NCBI GenBank assembly: GCA_002110485.1
Contig: MOWL01000003.1
Coordinates: forward strand, 620,001-684,000
From: Emergomyces orientalis
Taxonomy: Eukaryota; Ascomycota; Eurotiomycetes; Onygenales; Ajellomycetaceae
Length of the DNA stretch: 64,000 nucleotides
Direction of reading: 5' to 3'
A program made the position numbers and the translations under genes. A model generated the notes under the pieces. It was given only the letters and a program-made list of their open reading frames with translations, made no database searches and was not told the DNA's origin. Positions 23,549 to 35,390 of this stretch are shown in pieces (position 1 is the stretch's first letter; every line of letters begins with the position of its first letter).

Positions 23549-24789
23549 GATGTCTGTAGCAAGCCAGATAGATTTATGATATACCTACTCTCCGAGCAGT
23601 TTCAGTACAACAACGGCGTATAATGGCTACCCGAGCCCCGTTCGAGCGAATGGGGAAGAATACCGCATCTAGTTGGCTATAGTGATAGTGTTTGCCAGAG
23701 ACGGGATAGTATTGTTATTACTATTGTTGTTGTTGTTGCTGTCAATGAAGTCGGGACGGTGGAAGAATTAGTTAGTTAACTAAAAATGTTTCAAGCAGCG
23801 ATTAGTAAAAGAGGACAGAGGTGACGTCGTCTGTAAACAAAAGGGCTGCTGGGCCACCAACTCAAAACAGAAACAGTAACAGAAAGAGAAAAATGAAGAG
23901 ATATACAAGCAGCAGGGAGAATGAGCCTGAGGATGGTATACCAGATATCTCTGCATGTATAAAAAAATCAAATTAAAAAATAATAAAAAATCAGCATCCC
24001 GGCGTACGCGTCTCTCTCTTCCGGTTTCCGCCCCTTTTTCCGTTTTGCTTTATTCCTCTTCTCCTTGTTGTAGCTATAAATTGTGGGACTGCGAAAAAAA
24101 GGCGGGACGCGGTCTGCAGGTCGCATTCATTTGCGAGCCAGAGGAGGTATATCCATGTAAATAGCTGTACTGCGTAGCATCATCAATGTCCGATATTCGA
24201 TTATATCTCAGCTCATGGTGCTAGAAAGGAATAATGTACGCTATATCCCAGGGGAGGTTCTATCAGGAGTCAATTCCATGCATGTTCAAGGTATTTGATA
24301 GTCATAAACAAATAAATAATAAATGTAAATAATAAATATAAATATAAATATAAAAGACAGAAAATCCAATGAGACGGGGACAGGATCGAGTGATAAAACA
24401 GAAGATGTCTAGGTGAGATACTTACAATGCTACTATAGAGATGAACCATCGGGATAAACGATCCCGGCGATGTTTAAGCATTGAGCGTTGCAAGGAGTTT
24501 ATTATTCGCCGCTATGTAGAGCCGTACTACAACAGGGGCTGGAATAAATAAGACTTGTCAATAGCATTCGAACTCTAGATCATTTCAATATTCTAAATAC
24601 TTTTGCAACCAGGACAACAAATCAAGGCCTGTTATCCAAAAGTGCATGTACTGTTAATATATATCAGTATATGTGTGTATATATGTAATACCTCTGGATT
24701 TCCCAAACCAAAGCGAACCATGCCACGGTGTATGTCTATAAAAGGAAAAAGTTGGGAAGTCACACAACTGTATTTACAATTCTCAGTCC
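23549..24789. other. Intergenic, with AT-rich simple repeat
   Basis: Promoter side of the GT gene and 3' flank of the COG7-like gene. GTT-type repeat near 23716-23740 and an (AAATAAATAT)-like tract at 24306-24355. No gene recognised. Confidence 0.5.
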
Positions 24790-26163
24790 TCAATCGAGAT
24801 ATATCTCATCCCGCAATCGCTGTAGATTTCTCAACAACCCCCCCGCTCCCCCACTACTACCGCCAGCAACGGCAGCAGAACCAACCCCGGGTGCACTACT
24901 ACCCTCCTGGCTCCCTCCCTTCTCATCCCGCCCAGCATTACTATCCCCGCGCTGCCTATTAGCCCCTCCCCCACCTTTCCTCTCCCTCTCACTCTGCACA
25001 ACCTTCCTCCGCTCCTCCACCAACTTCCCCAACCCTTCCACAAACTTCATCCGCGCCTTCTCCTCTGCCGTCCCTTTCCACACACCCGCCAGCTCCCTCA
25101 ATGCCTCAACCTTCCGACTAGCCGCCTCCACCCCATCAAAATCCGCATCCCCATCTGTATCTGTATCTGTATCCTTACTAAGCAATTCCACAATCTCTGC
25201 CCGCATCTTCCTCGCAACTTCTTTCCCCTTCTCCTCACGACTATGCTGATTTTCCGTGCCGGGTTCGGGTGCGGACACGGAAATGAATGAGGAGGCGAGG
25301 GATGTTTCGGAAGGGGCGAGGGGCCACTCCATGGCTTCGCCGAAGGTGTGGATGACCTGTTCAAGCCGGGCGCGAACGTGGGTTAGTGTGCGGAGGTGGG
25401 TGAGGTAGAGGGGATCATTTGGATTGGGGAATTCTGTTTCTGATTTTGGTTCTTTTATTGGTGACTGTCGTTGTTTCCGTTGTTTCCGCTCGTCTGTGTA
25501 TGACTGTGTTCGCGATTGTGATTGTGATTGTGATTGTGACTGGGTAGTAGTATCTGCCGTCTCGCCGGGATCCGTTTCTCTTTCCCCCTCCGCCTCCGGT
25601 GGCGTAGACGTAGATGTAGATGTAGATGTATCTAACAATATCTTCTCACCCGGCACAAACCATCCAATATCCCCCGCCAACCTTTCCCCCAACGCATCCG
25701 ACAACCCCACCGCCTCCCCCCTCAACACTTCCACCTCATACGCCAGCCGCCCGCCACCACGCAGTATCTCATCCGTCAGCTGCGTCAGAGTATTCGACAG
25801 CCGCGCATTTTGTGCGCTGAGTTGAGAGACGAGGGATTGTGTTTGAGTCGAGAGCGCCGCGAGGGAGATGGGGGTTAAAGAGGCGGCGGCGGAATCTGCT
25901 GCTTGGCCTTTTGATGTTGTTGGTATTGGTGGTTGTGGAGGTGGTGTTGCTGTTGTTTGGGGTGAGGATGTGCGGGGTACAGAGAAGGAGAGGGAGAGGG
26001 GCGGGAGTATGTTGTTCAAGTAGTCGACGGGGTCGAAGGTGGGATCTGTGAAGTGGGAGAGGGTGGGGTCGATATGGGAGGATGATGGTTTGGTTCCCCT
26101 TGGGCCTGCTGGTGGTTCGTGCGGGCTGGCTGCAGGAGTTGTGGTGGTGGCGGTGCGGGCCAT
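24790..26163 (-). CDS. COG7-like subunit of the conserved oligomeric Golgi complex
   Basis: Single-exon gene of 457 residues. The order of blocks matches the fungal COG7-type protein: FTDPTFDPVDYLNNILPPLS near the N-terminus, a coiled-coil SLVSQLSAQNARLSNTLTQL then TDEILRGGGRLAYEVEVLRG, the block LRTLTHVRARLEQVIHTFGE with AMEWPLAPSE, KGTAEEKARMKFVEGLGKL, and the terminal LLRNLQRLRDEIYLD. COG tethers vesicles in retrograde Golgi traffic. Low-complexity inserts (Ser-Thr repeat from TAGATG repeats, Gln-Ser repeat, Asp-Thr repeat) lie between conserved parts. The COG7 assignment rests on remembered family features and is moderate; another coiled-coil tether subunit is possible. Confidence 0.6.
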   Translation of the reverse strand: MARTATTTTPAASPHEPPAGPRGTKPSSSHIDPTLSHFTDPTFDPVDYLNNILPPLSLSFSVPRTSSPQTTATPPPQPPIPTTSKGQAADSAAASLTPISLAALSTQTQSLVSQLSAQNARLSNTLTQLTDEILRGGGRLAYEVEVLRGEAVGLSDALGERLAGDIGWFVPGEKILLDTSTSTSTSTPPEAEGERETDPGETADTTTQSQSQSQSQSRTQSYTDERKQRKQRQSPIKEPKSETEFPNPNDPLYLTHLRTLTHVRARLEQVIHTFGEAMEWPLAPSETSLASSFISVSAPEPGTENQHSREEKGKEVARKMRAEIVELLSKDTDTDTDGDADFDGVEAASRKVEALRELAGVWKGTAEEKARMKFVEGLGKLVEERRKVVQSERERKGGGGANRQRGDSNAGRDEKGGSQEGSSAPGVGSAAVAGGSSGGAGGLLRNLQRLRDEIYLD

Positions 26164-28382
26164 GATGATGGGATAGATATGTGACGTGATATTGGTTGAG
26201 GAGAGAAAACTCTGCTTTCCTTTGCTGAGGATGTGTTTTTGAAGCAGATGTAGCGGTAGTGAATGCTAGTTTCTGGGGAGAGGCGATATCATATTCTGGT
26301 GCCTTTTTAAGGAGCAATTGCTGCCTGGGGATATGGGGGCATATGTATTAAATTAGACGTAAGCATCATAGCATAAATGGAGAAATGGGTTCGTGGGAGT
26401 AATCGATAGTAGAGCGTTGGGATGTTTTATGTATGTGGGTATGGGAGTTTGGCAGAGGAGGATGACAGAAATATTTATTTAATCGCAGGCCCCAATTTAG
26501 TCCCTTTTTACCAACTGTGCATTACATTCGCTGTACAAAATGAATACAACACCAACATATCTATCTACCACAGCTGTACGGCAGGATTTCTTGTTTATAT
26601 TTCAGATGCATCCATTACACTATGTATTTCTTGTTTTATAACCTTTGAAGATTATTATTACTATTGTTGTTAATTTATTATTTATTTTGGCTGTGGCGCT
26701 GTTAATGGTTGCATACTACGGAGTATTATTATTCTAGGTTGGCGCAAGCTCATCATGGCGGGAGACAGACGAACAAGATTCATTATTTATCTATCGGATG
26801 CTGGAGAGAGGAAGCTGTTTGTAAAGTGCAAGAGTAAATTTTCACACTTGAAAATAAGTGCAATCCAAACTATCTTCTTTTCTATATTCTAAGATACCTA
26901 TCGATGCATGTATCGTGATATCGCCCCCCCGATGAGAAAAAAGAACCAACATTTCAACAGCGTTTATTTCGGCTGGCTTTAACTTCCCTGTTGAACCAGG
27001 AATCCGGCCGCAGCTCTTGATTTTAGCTTTGGCGGGATGAACGGTATACAATAAGGTTGGTTGGAGGTGGGAAAAACGGGCAGAACCAGAGCTGGGGGCG
27101 GGTTTTTTGGCGTTTGGATTAGTTATTCTGGACAGGTTCTGGAATATAACTGAAGAAGTTCAAGTTAACAGGCAGACCAAGATCCAGAAACAAGCTGGTA
27201 GCATGGTAGCAGTTATTATAATTAGGCAGAGTAGAGAAAAAAACAGAGTTGAAAGTGACAACTACACATCAGAGAGATAAACTTCACAGCATTGGCGATA
27301 CCTAAGTAGTTAAAATTATGCTAGTAGTTAATGTTGTTAAAAGCTTTCCAACAGCCAACAACTGAGTTTGAGCGAGCTCTCTTTGACATCATCTGTATAT
27401 TCTTTGAATCTTTCATATCTGATTATACTCACTCTCCCATTCTTAGATTGCTGATCTGGACATACTTCTGATTGTGCTTTTCTCCTGCCTGCAGTTCAGT
27501 GATCTGGCCCAGCCTTGGCCAATTGAACTCTTAGTGACAAAAATACAGGCTGCTGCCTGTCTGCCTGTCTGGCTGGCTGTCTCGCTGTCTGGTGGTTGAG
27601 CTTCCATCTCAGCTGCATCAACAAGGCTCAGTTGCGCCGCAACACACACACACACACACACACCCACACGCACACACACTCACCACAAACAAGGCACATC
27701 TACACATCTCAGACATCTCTCTCTGTCTCTCTCTCTCTCTGGCTTTCATGTCTAAACAAGGCTCAGTCAAATAACTCTAAGAGGCAAGGCTTTCTCAGCT
27801 TCTTCTGATTAAAGGGCGCAGAATGGGATGCTAGGATTTTATCCCGCTTTGTATTCTCTCCTCCTGCTAATATATACGTGCACCTTTTACCCCTCTGTTT
27901 ATTGCATTGCTTTCTTGGCTGGCTATCTTTTTTATAGTGCTGTTTGGAACGAGAATTCTCCATCTGCAATGAACAGGAATGCAGCGGTAGCCCATCCATT
28001 TATTTTCCTCCCCTTTCATCTCTTTCTTCTATAGCTTATTGCTGCCTGAGCTCTTCTCTGCCGTTCAAGAAAAGCCCGGTCTGCTTGTCATCTTCAAATC
28101 TATCTCAAAGAAGATTCAAGACCAACTTCTAGATATCCGATATCAGCTCCTTTGATTCGCCACCTAATATCCCGAATCCTTTGGTTCTTATATTCCCCTT
28201 GTATACCTCTCGATTTTTCTCGAGCCCGTCTGTTGCATTTCATGTATCTGGTTGTCTTGTCCGCTTCAATTTCCTTCTCAGATTTCTTGCATTTTGACCC
28301 CCCACCCCACCATTTTATGAGGGCTTGCTTTGCGCAGTGATAAGAAGTGTTTAAGGGCGTCTGTTTCCCAGTTGCCCCAAAT
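26164..28382. other. Long intergenic region with CA and CT microsatellites
   Basis: 2.2 kb between divergently read genes. A (CA)n tract runs about 27641-27682 and CT-rich runs lie near 27716-27742. The 12-mer ACAAGGCTCAGT occurs twice (about 27620 and 27755). C/T-rich sequence ahead of 28383 suggests a long 5' UTR for the PARP-UBC gene. No coding gene recognised. Confidence 0.5.
27641..27682. repeat. CA-rich microsatellite
   Basis: Perfect then slightly interrupted CA dinucleotide repeat in non-coding DNA. Confidence 0.8.
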
Positions 28383-31300
28383 ATGCCGAGACGAGACTTT
28401 GTACGCGATTTGCAGGAGGCTTCAAGCCAAGGGAAAAACTCTCGCATGGTAGATGTGAAGGCAGGTGACGATGACGGCGTTATTTCTTGCAAATTTTCCC
28501 CAGATACTCCCTCAGGAAAGCCAGTGGAAATTCAGCTCCTGATTTCCGGTATGTGTCTATCCCGGTTCTGCTGAAAAAAATAAAAAAAGAACCTATGCTA
28601 ACCACGGCCTGTAGACCTATCTTCATACCCAAAGGAGCATGATTATTTTGTGTATACGACAACTGAAGATGTTCCACAGGCGGTCACCGAAGCACTGGAA
28701 GAAGTTCAATCCTATCTTAGTGGCCTGTGCATTTCTGACATGCTCATGCAAATTACGAGCACTCTGGAGAAAGCATTGTCTCCTGATTCAGATAGTGATG
28801 TCGACATGCCAGACGTAGCTGACGACTCCGACGATGATTATGGATGGTCCCCACGCTCTCCCAGAGTTTCTCTGCTCCATGCTGAAAAGCCAGACGCTGG
28901 CATGCCGACCAAGGGTCCCGACGATATAATCCTTGCCAAGATGGCCGCGGACCTTCGCGTGGCCAAGCTGGCCGGTTTTAGAGTGGGACATCTGGGAAAT
29001 CTGGGAAACCCAATTGTGTCTATTTCGTGCCGGATCTCAAAGCTTGCAATCTCTGAAGAGGCCATGCAGGCTTGGCATGTGAATGGGAATCAATACATTG
29101 TTTGCCTTATCCGTTACATTGACAGATATCGCTCCCTCGAGGAGATTATGCACGAGGATTCTGCGTTTGGGAAAGTACACATGGAAATACATGCCGATCT
29201 GTGCGATTCATACAAGCCTACCCACCAGAGCGCACTTATGGCCTTCAACCGAAACTCCTCCAAGATGCCTGCTACCTACGACGATGCAGAGAGCCCTTCA
29301 TCGGCTAACCAGCCGAATACCCGAAAGATGACTCGGTCGTTTATCAGCAAGCCACTCAATGCTCTTTTAAACGAACGCTTTATCAAGATTTTACGATACA
29401 GACACACCTTCGGCTTCCCTTGGTCGGGAGCAGAAGTCTTCTTTAATGATGTACAGGGAAAGTCCCTTGATCATGCGGACCCCTCAGATTGCAAATACAC
29501 GAGAGAAGAGAGCCTAGCTTCGTCATCCACCACTCTACCGGATTTAGTAACATCTGACCATCTGACAGAGAAGCCCGGCGATGGCGCCTCTTTCCCACTT
29601 ATTACAATGCAATTTGTACTCCGTCATTTCGTCCGATGCACGGAATTTTGTCTTGTTTGTCACTGCAAGACAGAAGACGCGTTCGAGGCTCTGAAACCAT
29701 ATGTTTGCTCTAAAAGCCTCTGTTTATATCAGTACATGGCTCTTGGATTCGGCCCCAGTTTGGAATGGGAAATCATATCGCAGCCCTATGTCGTGGATCT
29801 CCTTGTTAGCTTCACCTATGCCAGTGCTAAGCAAGGTCGACTGGATGACTTCCCCACTGGACTGGGACTTTTGGTTCCCCCTGCTACAAGCTACACTTCC
29901 AATATATCATTTGTGAGCCAACGATCGGGCCTCAACCCCAACTCCTCAGGCGGAGATGCGCATGTTGTCAAGTTCGATCAATCCAAGTTGGAATTTCTTT
30001 TCCCAAGCGACTGTGGAAACTGCCCTATTCGTGCTGGGGATTGGATTGTGATTTGCAGCCCTTTGTTCAACGGACAGTTCCACTGTCGGGTGCAGGATAC
30101 CACCTTATTCCCCACGGTTCACCTATCTAACCTTGTCTCTCGCCAGCTCCCAGCATCCCCAAACTCTAATAACAACCAACCTAATGTCCCACCCGGATAT
30201 TGCGATGTGACGTTTTATATCTATAAACTCAACTTCGACGACATTAGCGCGACTGACAAGCAGTCTGCTATCGCAATGCTCCTCGATACGTTGCCCAGCA
30301 TCGAGGGGATGAGAACGTTCCTGACAAATACTTCTGAGAAGGCAGAGCCTATGCTTACCGACTGGCGCTCCAGGATCTCCAAATCAGCTCTGGATGTTCT
30401 GCGTTGGATTGTCGCCTCAAATAGATCCTGTATCATCCAAGATGGACACACAGCGCATGCGGCGTACAATGATAGTGACCGCGTGTCTGGGATGGAAGGC
30501 TACATGCAGTTCAGATTCGCGCAGGGGGCGCCTGACAAAGAACAGCGATTCGTGCAAGCAGTCGCTACCGCCACGGCAAGATTAGGACTCAAGTTCCCAA
30601 CTATTTTTGCGTGGCATGGAAGTCGCCTGTCAAATTGGCACGGCATCCTGCGCGAAGGTTTACATTTCCGAGAAACGCTTAACGGCCGTGCGTATGGGAA
30701 TGGCGTGTACATGAGTTCCCTTTTCACAACCTCGTCGTCGTATATGGGAAGCGGCCATGTATCATGGCCACAAAGCCAATTGAACATCCAATCAGCAATA
30801 TCCCTAAACGAAGTGGTCAATTCCCCCAATGAATTCGTGAGCAAGTCACCTCATCTCGTCGTAGCGCAGCTGGATTGGATACAACCGCGCTATCTGTTTG
30901 TCAGCTGCCAGTCTCCTGAATTCTCTACCAAGGATCGTGTGGAACAGAATTCACCTTCGGCATGCCATTCGCAAGATCCTACATATACCGCAAAGGGGCC
31001 AAGTGGAAATCCGATTAAAATCCCAATAACAGCAGTTAGCCAAGGGCGCCGTATTGGTGTGTATACCTCCGATCCCCAGCAAGCAAGCGCTGGGAACGTC
31101 AATGCTGCTCCACCAGCAGCTCAGGGACCCGCTGATGCGCAACAACCACCTGCAAAGAAGAAATTTCATATCTTCGGTGACGGACCTTCCTTTCTTCGAC
31201 GTGTGTCAGCCGGAATATCAAACCTCGAAAAACCCCTCCCAATTACTTCCCGAAAGGCTTCAAGGGCTTGGGCGCGCGCATCCACATCAGATGGATACAT

Positions 31301-32138
31301 TAGCGACGTCACAGACGATGAAGATATCCTCATCCTACTTGAAAAGGACCAGAAGGACAGCCACGAAAAGAACAAGAATAATAACACTCATGGCAACGAC
31401 AAAGGGAAAACCCCAGTCCGCAACACGCCAACCGCAACCACAACTACAACCACAACCGCCCCAACCGCCCCAAAAACTGACTTCGTCCCCGGCACTCTCA
31501 TCGCCACATCGCTCCCGCTCTTCACGCAACCCCAAACGGCCACACCCTGGGCCACCAAAGCCCTCCTGCGCGATCTCAACGCCACCCTAAAAATCCAAGA
31601 AACCCAACCCCCACACGAGCTAGGTTGGTACGTCGACCCCAGTATAACTAGCACGATCTACCAATGGATCGTCGAACTGCACTCCTTCGACCCTTCCCTC
31701 CCCTTGGCCCAAGACCTCAAACAAGCCGGTCTTAAATCCGTAGTCCTCGAACTCCGATTCCCAAGCGAATATCCCATCTCCCCGCCCTTCGTGCGTGTCA
31801 TCCGCCCACGCTTTCTCAGCTTCATGTCCGGTGGCGGCGGGCATGTAACTGCAGGCGGCGCGCTGTGCATGGAACTGCTGACGAATTCGGGCTGGTCGGC
31901 TGTGTCGAGTATTGAGAGCGTGCTGTTACAGGTGCGCATGGCGATTTCGAGCACGGAGCCGCAGCCGGCGCGGCTGGCGGGTGGGCAGAGTGTTCAGAAT
32001 GGTACAGTGAGGGATTATGGGGTTGGTGAGGCGGTGGAGGCGTATATGCGAGCGTGTCGGATGCATGGGTGGGAGGTACCGAAGGATTTTGCGAGTATGG
32101 CGACGGGAGGTGGGGGAGGTGCGGTGGAGAGAAATTAA
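28383..32138 (+). CDS. PARP-UBC fusion: ADP-ribosyltransferase joined to a ubiquitin-conjugating domain
   Basis: Exons 28383-28548 and 28615-32138 (intron with GCTAAC branch point) encode 1229 residues. The N-terminal part contains DLSSYPKEHDYFVYTTTED, resembling an RWD-like fold (inference). A PARP catalytic domain follows, with FAWHGSRLSNWHGILREGL (catalytic His ~723) and YGNGVYMSSLFTTSSSYMGS; the third catalytic position is apparently not Glu, as in mono-ADP-ribosylating PARP6/8/16. A disordered Thr/Pro/Asn linker leads to a C-terminal E2-like UBC domain with SVVLELRFPSEYPISPPFVR and an active-site Cys in GGALCMELLTNSGW (~1140). The architecture couples ADP-ribosylation with ubiquitin transfer in one chain and is known in Pezizomycotina, but its role is largely unstudied. 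No frame problem is seen. The ATG at 28383 is the first in frame. Confidence 0.88.
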
Positions 32139-33424
32139 AAGGTTGGCATATATTCCTCCGTTTTTCCTTTTATTTTTCATTGTACTACTTTGGGGTTTTT
32201 GGTTTGGGTTGGTAATGGTGTTATACTCGATTTAATGAACTCACGATCTCTATTTCTTCTTCTTTTCCCTTTTTGAAATGGCATGCCATCTAGCTCCTTT
32301 ACTCCTTTGTGTTCTCAAGAATGGTTGGCTATGGATCTTCGTTGTATTTTTCTCTTCTTGTTTCTCGTTCAGCAATGGAAGCGTGCGATTTGACGCAGCT
32401 CTACGATCGAACTATTTTTTTATTATTTTTACCTAGAAAAGGAGCCATTGTCAGAGTATTTGGGCTTTGTTTCTTCTCCTCTCTTTGTATGCTTTTCATT
32501 TCTCTTTCATTTCTTTTCCGATGGAAAAGCACGATGTTTCTGCTATTTTATTTTAACAAGCGGACATGGAAAAATATATCTGCTTGTTTCTGAAAATCTG
32601 GAGCTCCTCGCTGGAGTTTGCAGTGTTTGAAAAAATTTAAAAAAAAATGAATCACTCTAAATACCAAAGTACAATTTTATAGAGTTAGCACACAATGTTC
32701 CCTCTCGATGTGTAAAATTGAGGCTGCCTGTTCCACTACGGCAAAGGATATTTTCAACTACCATGAGTTCACTGTTAAATTCTTGGCTTCTTGAAGTCTA
32801 AACCGACGAACCCATAAGTTTACCTTGAAAATTGTGTGCTTCAGTTTGTTGCAACCATAACTAGCTGTTGTTAGAGAGAGGCGAAATGTATGATGTTATA
32901 CTTCATTATTTGAACTAAAAAGAAGCTGCAGGGTTCATGTATTCGATCCACTCCCCAGTTAGCTCGGGAAGCTACCATGGTATTCGCCGCCTAACTCGGC
33001 TAACTCGCCATAACTCGCGCTTGACTGGGTTGTTCCCCACAACAAAGTAAGCTTCTTTTGACCCACTCTTTCAAGATCTCATGACAAAGATTGTACGGGA
33101 TTATAAATTCAGCATACTGAAGTCTTGTCAGTCACTCCAAATTACCCCTTCACCTTTGTTGTCTACTTCGGTTTTCATTAACATATTTTGCCACATGAGT
33201 ACAAGTGAAACATCAGAGCTGATGGCCCGCAAGCCGCAGAAGTACCGCCATCTCAGGATATGATTGTGCAAGTTAACCCCCTACAATAAAATCTGCCTAA
33301 CTACCGAAGATTTGGCGAGATTTAGGGTGAAAATTTCGTGTCTAGATCTCTACTCAGACCAAAATGCAGTGGCTGACCCTGAGCAACCATTTTCGTCCCA
33401 GAGCCATTCGAGCCCTACCTCGCA
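32139..33424. other. Intergenic
   Basis: T-rich 3' flank of the PARP-UBC gene (to ~32700) and AT-rich DNA. Short ORFs only. An upstream exon of the next hypothetical locus could lie near 33195-33420. Confidence 0.4.
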
Positions 33425-34276
33425 ATGCCCCAAGTGGAATTTAAAGTTAAGCCTTACGATTATAAATGGGGCACAATGTCTGCTGCATTAAGTTTGGATT
33501 TGGACTTGTTAAATCATCTTGCTGCGGATGTTCTAGAGGCCTTGAGGCCATCTAAAAATGAATTTTCGCTTCTTCAACAAGGCGTGGTCCAACGACCTGT
33601 ACGTCCTTGCGCATTATTTGTTCCACCCTACCCACATTTTCCCACAAAACACTAAACCATCGTGCTTTAGGGACCATACTCCTTTCCCCCCGGCGGGACT
33701 GCCGAGTTCAGTGGTACATTCCGAGGCACTGATTTTGAATGGCGGATTCAAAATATGTTTCGCACTTTTCCCAGATTGGACGACAAACCCCGCATGATGT
33801 TTACCGTTATTCATGACTACCCAGTGGATGAAAGAGGTGAACAATGCGATAATTCGTGGTGAAATCATCGCTGCAATCAATGCGAAGCTATACAGCTTCA
33901 GATGGGTGGATTATGAGCACCATGGGCTATTTCCTGTTTGATCACTGTTTTCCGAAACCATTCATTCATCACAGGCCATAGCGCTCCTTCTGAGAGACTC
34001 AAAATCAACCATAAGGAATTGGTACCTGTAATCAGTATCTGGCGTCGTAAACTTCGCATTATTCAAGCTCGCTTTGATGGGGAGCATTCGCACATGGCTC
34101 GCAGTGTTTTTCTGGATTTCGACACCATCGACCAGGCATACTGGGATCTTTTGCTTAGGTGGGTACTCAACACACCTACTGGAAATACAAAAGTCCCAAC
34201 AAAGGCTCGTCCCCGTCCTGGTCTCCCGCCTTCTCCAGCCGGAGGGAACCCATCCAAGCCAGCTGCCTCTGCTTGA
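33425..34276 (+). CDS. Hypothetical multi-exon gene, possibly decayed
   Basis: Several adjacent open frames look coding. 33425-33598 begins MPQVEFKVKPYDYKWGTMSA and joins across a good intron (33599-33670, GTACGT, ACTAA branch, TTTAG) to an exon with SFPPGGTAEFSGTFRGTDFE and WRIQNMFRTFPRLDDKPRMM. A second frame from 33813 continues VNNAIIRGEIIAAINAKLYS with FRWVDYEHHGLF, and a third from ~33975 reads KINHKELVPVISIWRRKLRI to a stop at 34276 after a Pro/Ala tail. No single set of introns joins all frames cleanly, so there may be a frameshift or unusual splicing. An in-frame upstream extension (FVPEPFEPYLA) suggests the true start could be further left. No family recognised. Confidence 0.4.
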
Positions 34277-35390
34277 AAAGTAAGTGGTGATGCTTGGCGA
34301 TGCGTGGAATAGTATGTCTCCATTTAATTTCCTTTCTAGCTCCATTCTTCTCATGTTGTTATCAAGCTAGTACGGTGACTCTGCAGCAGCATCATTGTAG
34401 ATGGAAGAACGGCGCTTCAAATTGCATTCAAAAGCAGTGCTCCGATGCCAATATGAGGGAGAAGATCAAGCTTTCCCAGGACCAGAGATGGGCACTAAGA
34501 TGAAATCCAGCTAACCACTTCGGTAGCCGTCCTTCGCGAGCAGCGCCCCTTTGGGTGGGTCGGGTATTGCAGTTATTGGGCTGGTGCGTGATATACATTG
34601 ATCCCACCCGGGTTGGGGAAGAGATCCTTATTCCCTACTTTTTTTTTGTATTTGTTTTTACTCGTTTTTGAATCTCTTTCGAATATCATTAAGTTTTATT
34701 CCCAGGAATCCACGACTACCCCATGCATTTTAACTTAAAAAAAATATCCTACGACGAATTTAACATGTATTTTGCGGCCGCAGCCCCTCTAGGGTTAGAT
34801 ATCGTGTTATGTTACCGAGCAAAAATTACTTTGTAACCATAATAAATAATGTAATATACCACTGCGGAATACAGATATGGTGGATAAAAAAAATATTAAA
34901 ATATTAAAAAATAAGCCCAATTTGATTCCGCAGGTGAAGCCATTTTGGCTCGGTAAGGTACGTGCTGATCGAGCAGCTAGTGGCTTGTCGCTAGTGATGT
35001 CACTCTGAAACCCAATGAGCTTCAGAATATTGACCGCGAGGCAAACCGTGTGAGGATAATATGCGAAGAAGACACTTCACCCACGAATCTCCATCCATTC
35101 TATCGGCATATCCGGGGAAGAGTAATATATGTCTATACTCACAATCCTTTGTCTCTCTTTCTTTCGTTCGTTAAAATTATTTCGAAAGGGTCTCAAAACA
35201 GCATCATCAACCTAGGACACGCCCCATATTTGCTTCACATCTTAATTGACCACCGACACCATCCATGCAACCCAGCATTTTCGCTCCACAAACCACAATT
35301 CCAACCCCAATTCAAGCTCAAATCCCATTCGCAACCATAATCCAAGCCCACCATTTCACACAAAAACCAAACCACCCCGCCTGACATACC
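34277..35390. other. Intergenic
   Basis: About 1.1 kb; AT-rich around 34680-34920, then a C-rich, A-rich promoter-like stretch before the SDR gene. No feature recognised. Confidence 0.45.

Noticed and set aside
28347..28382. In-frame extension of the PARP-UBC protein upstream of 28383
   Set aside because: The codon at 28347 is GTG; the first in-frame ATG is 28383, preceded by a plausible 5' UTR.
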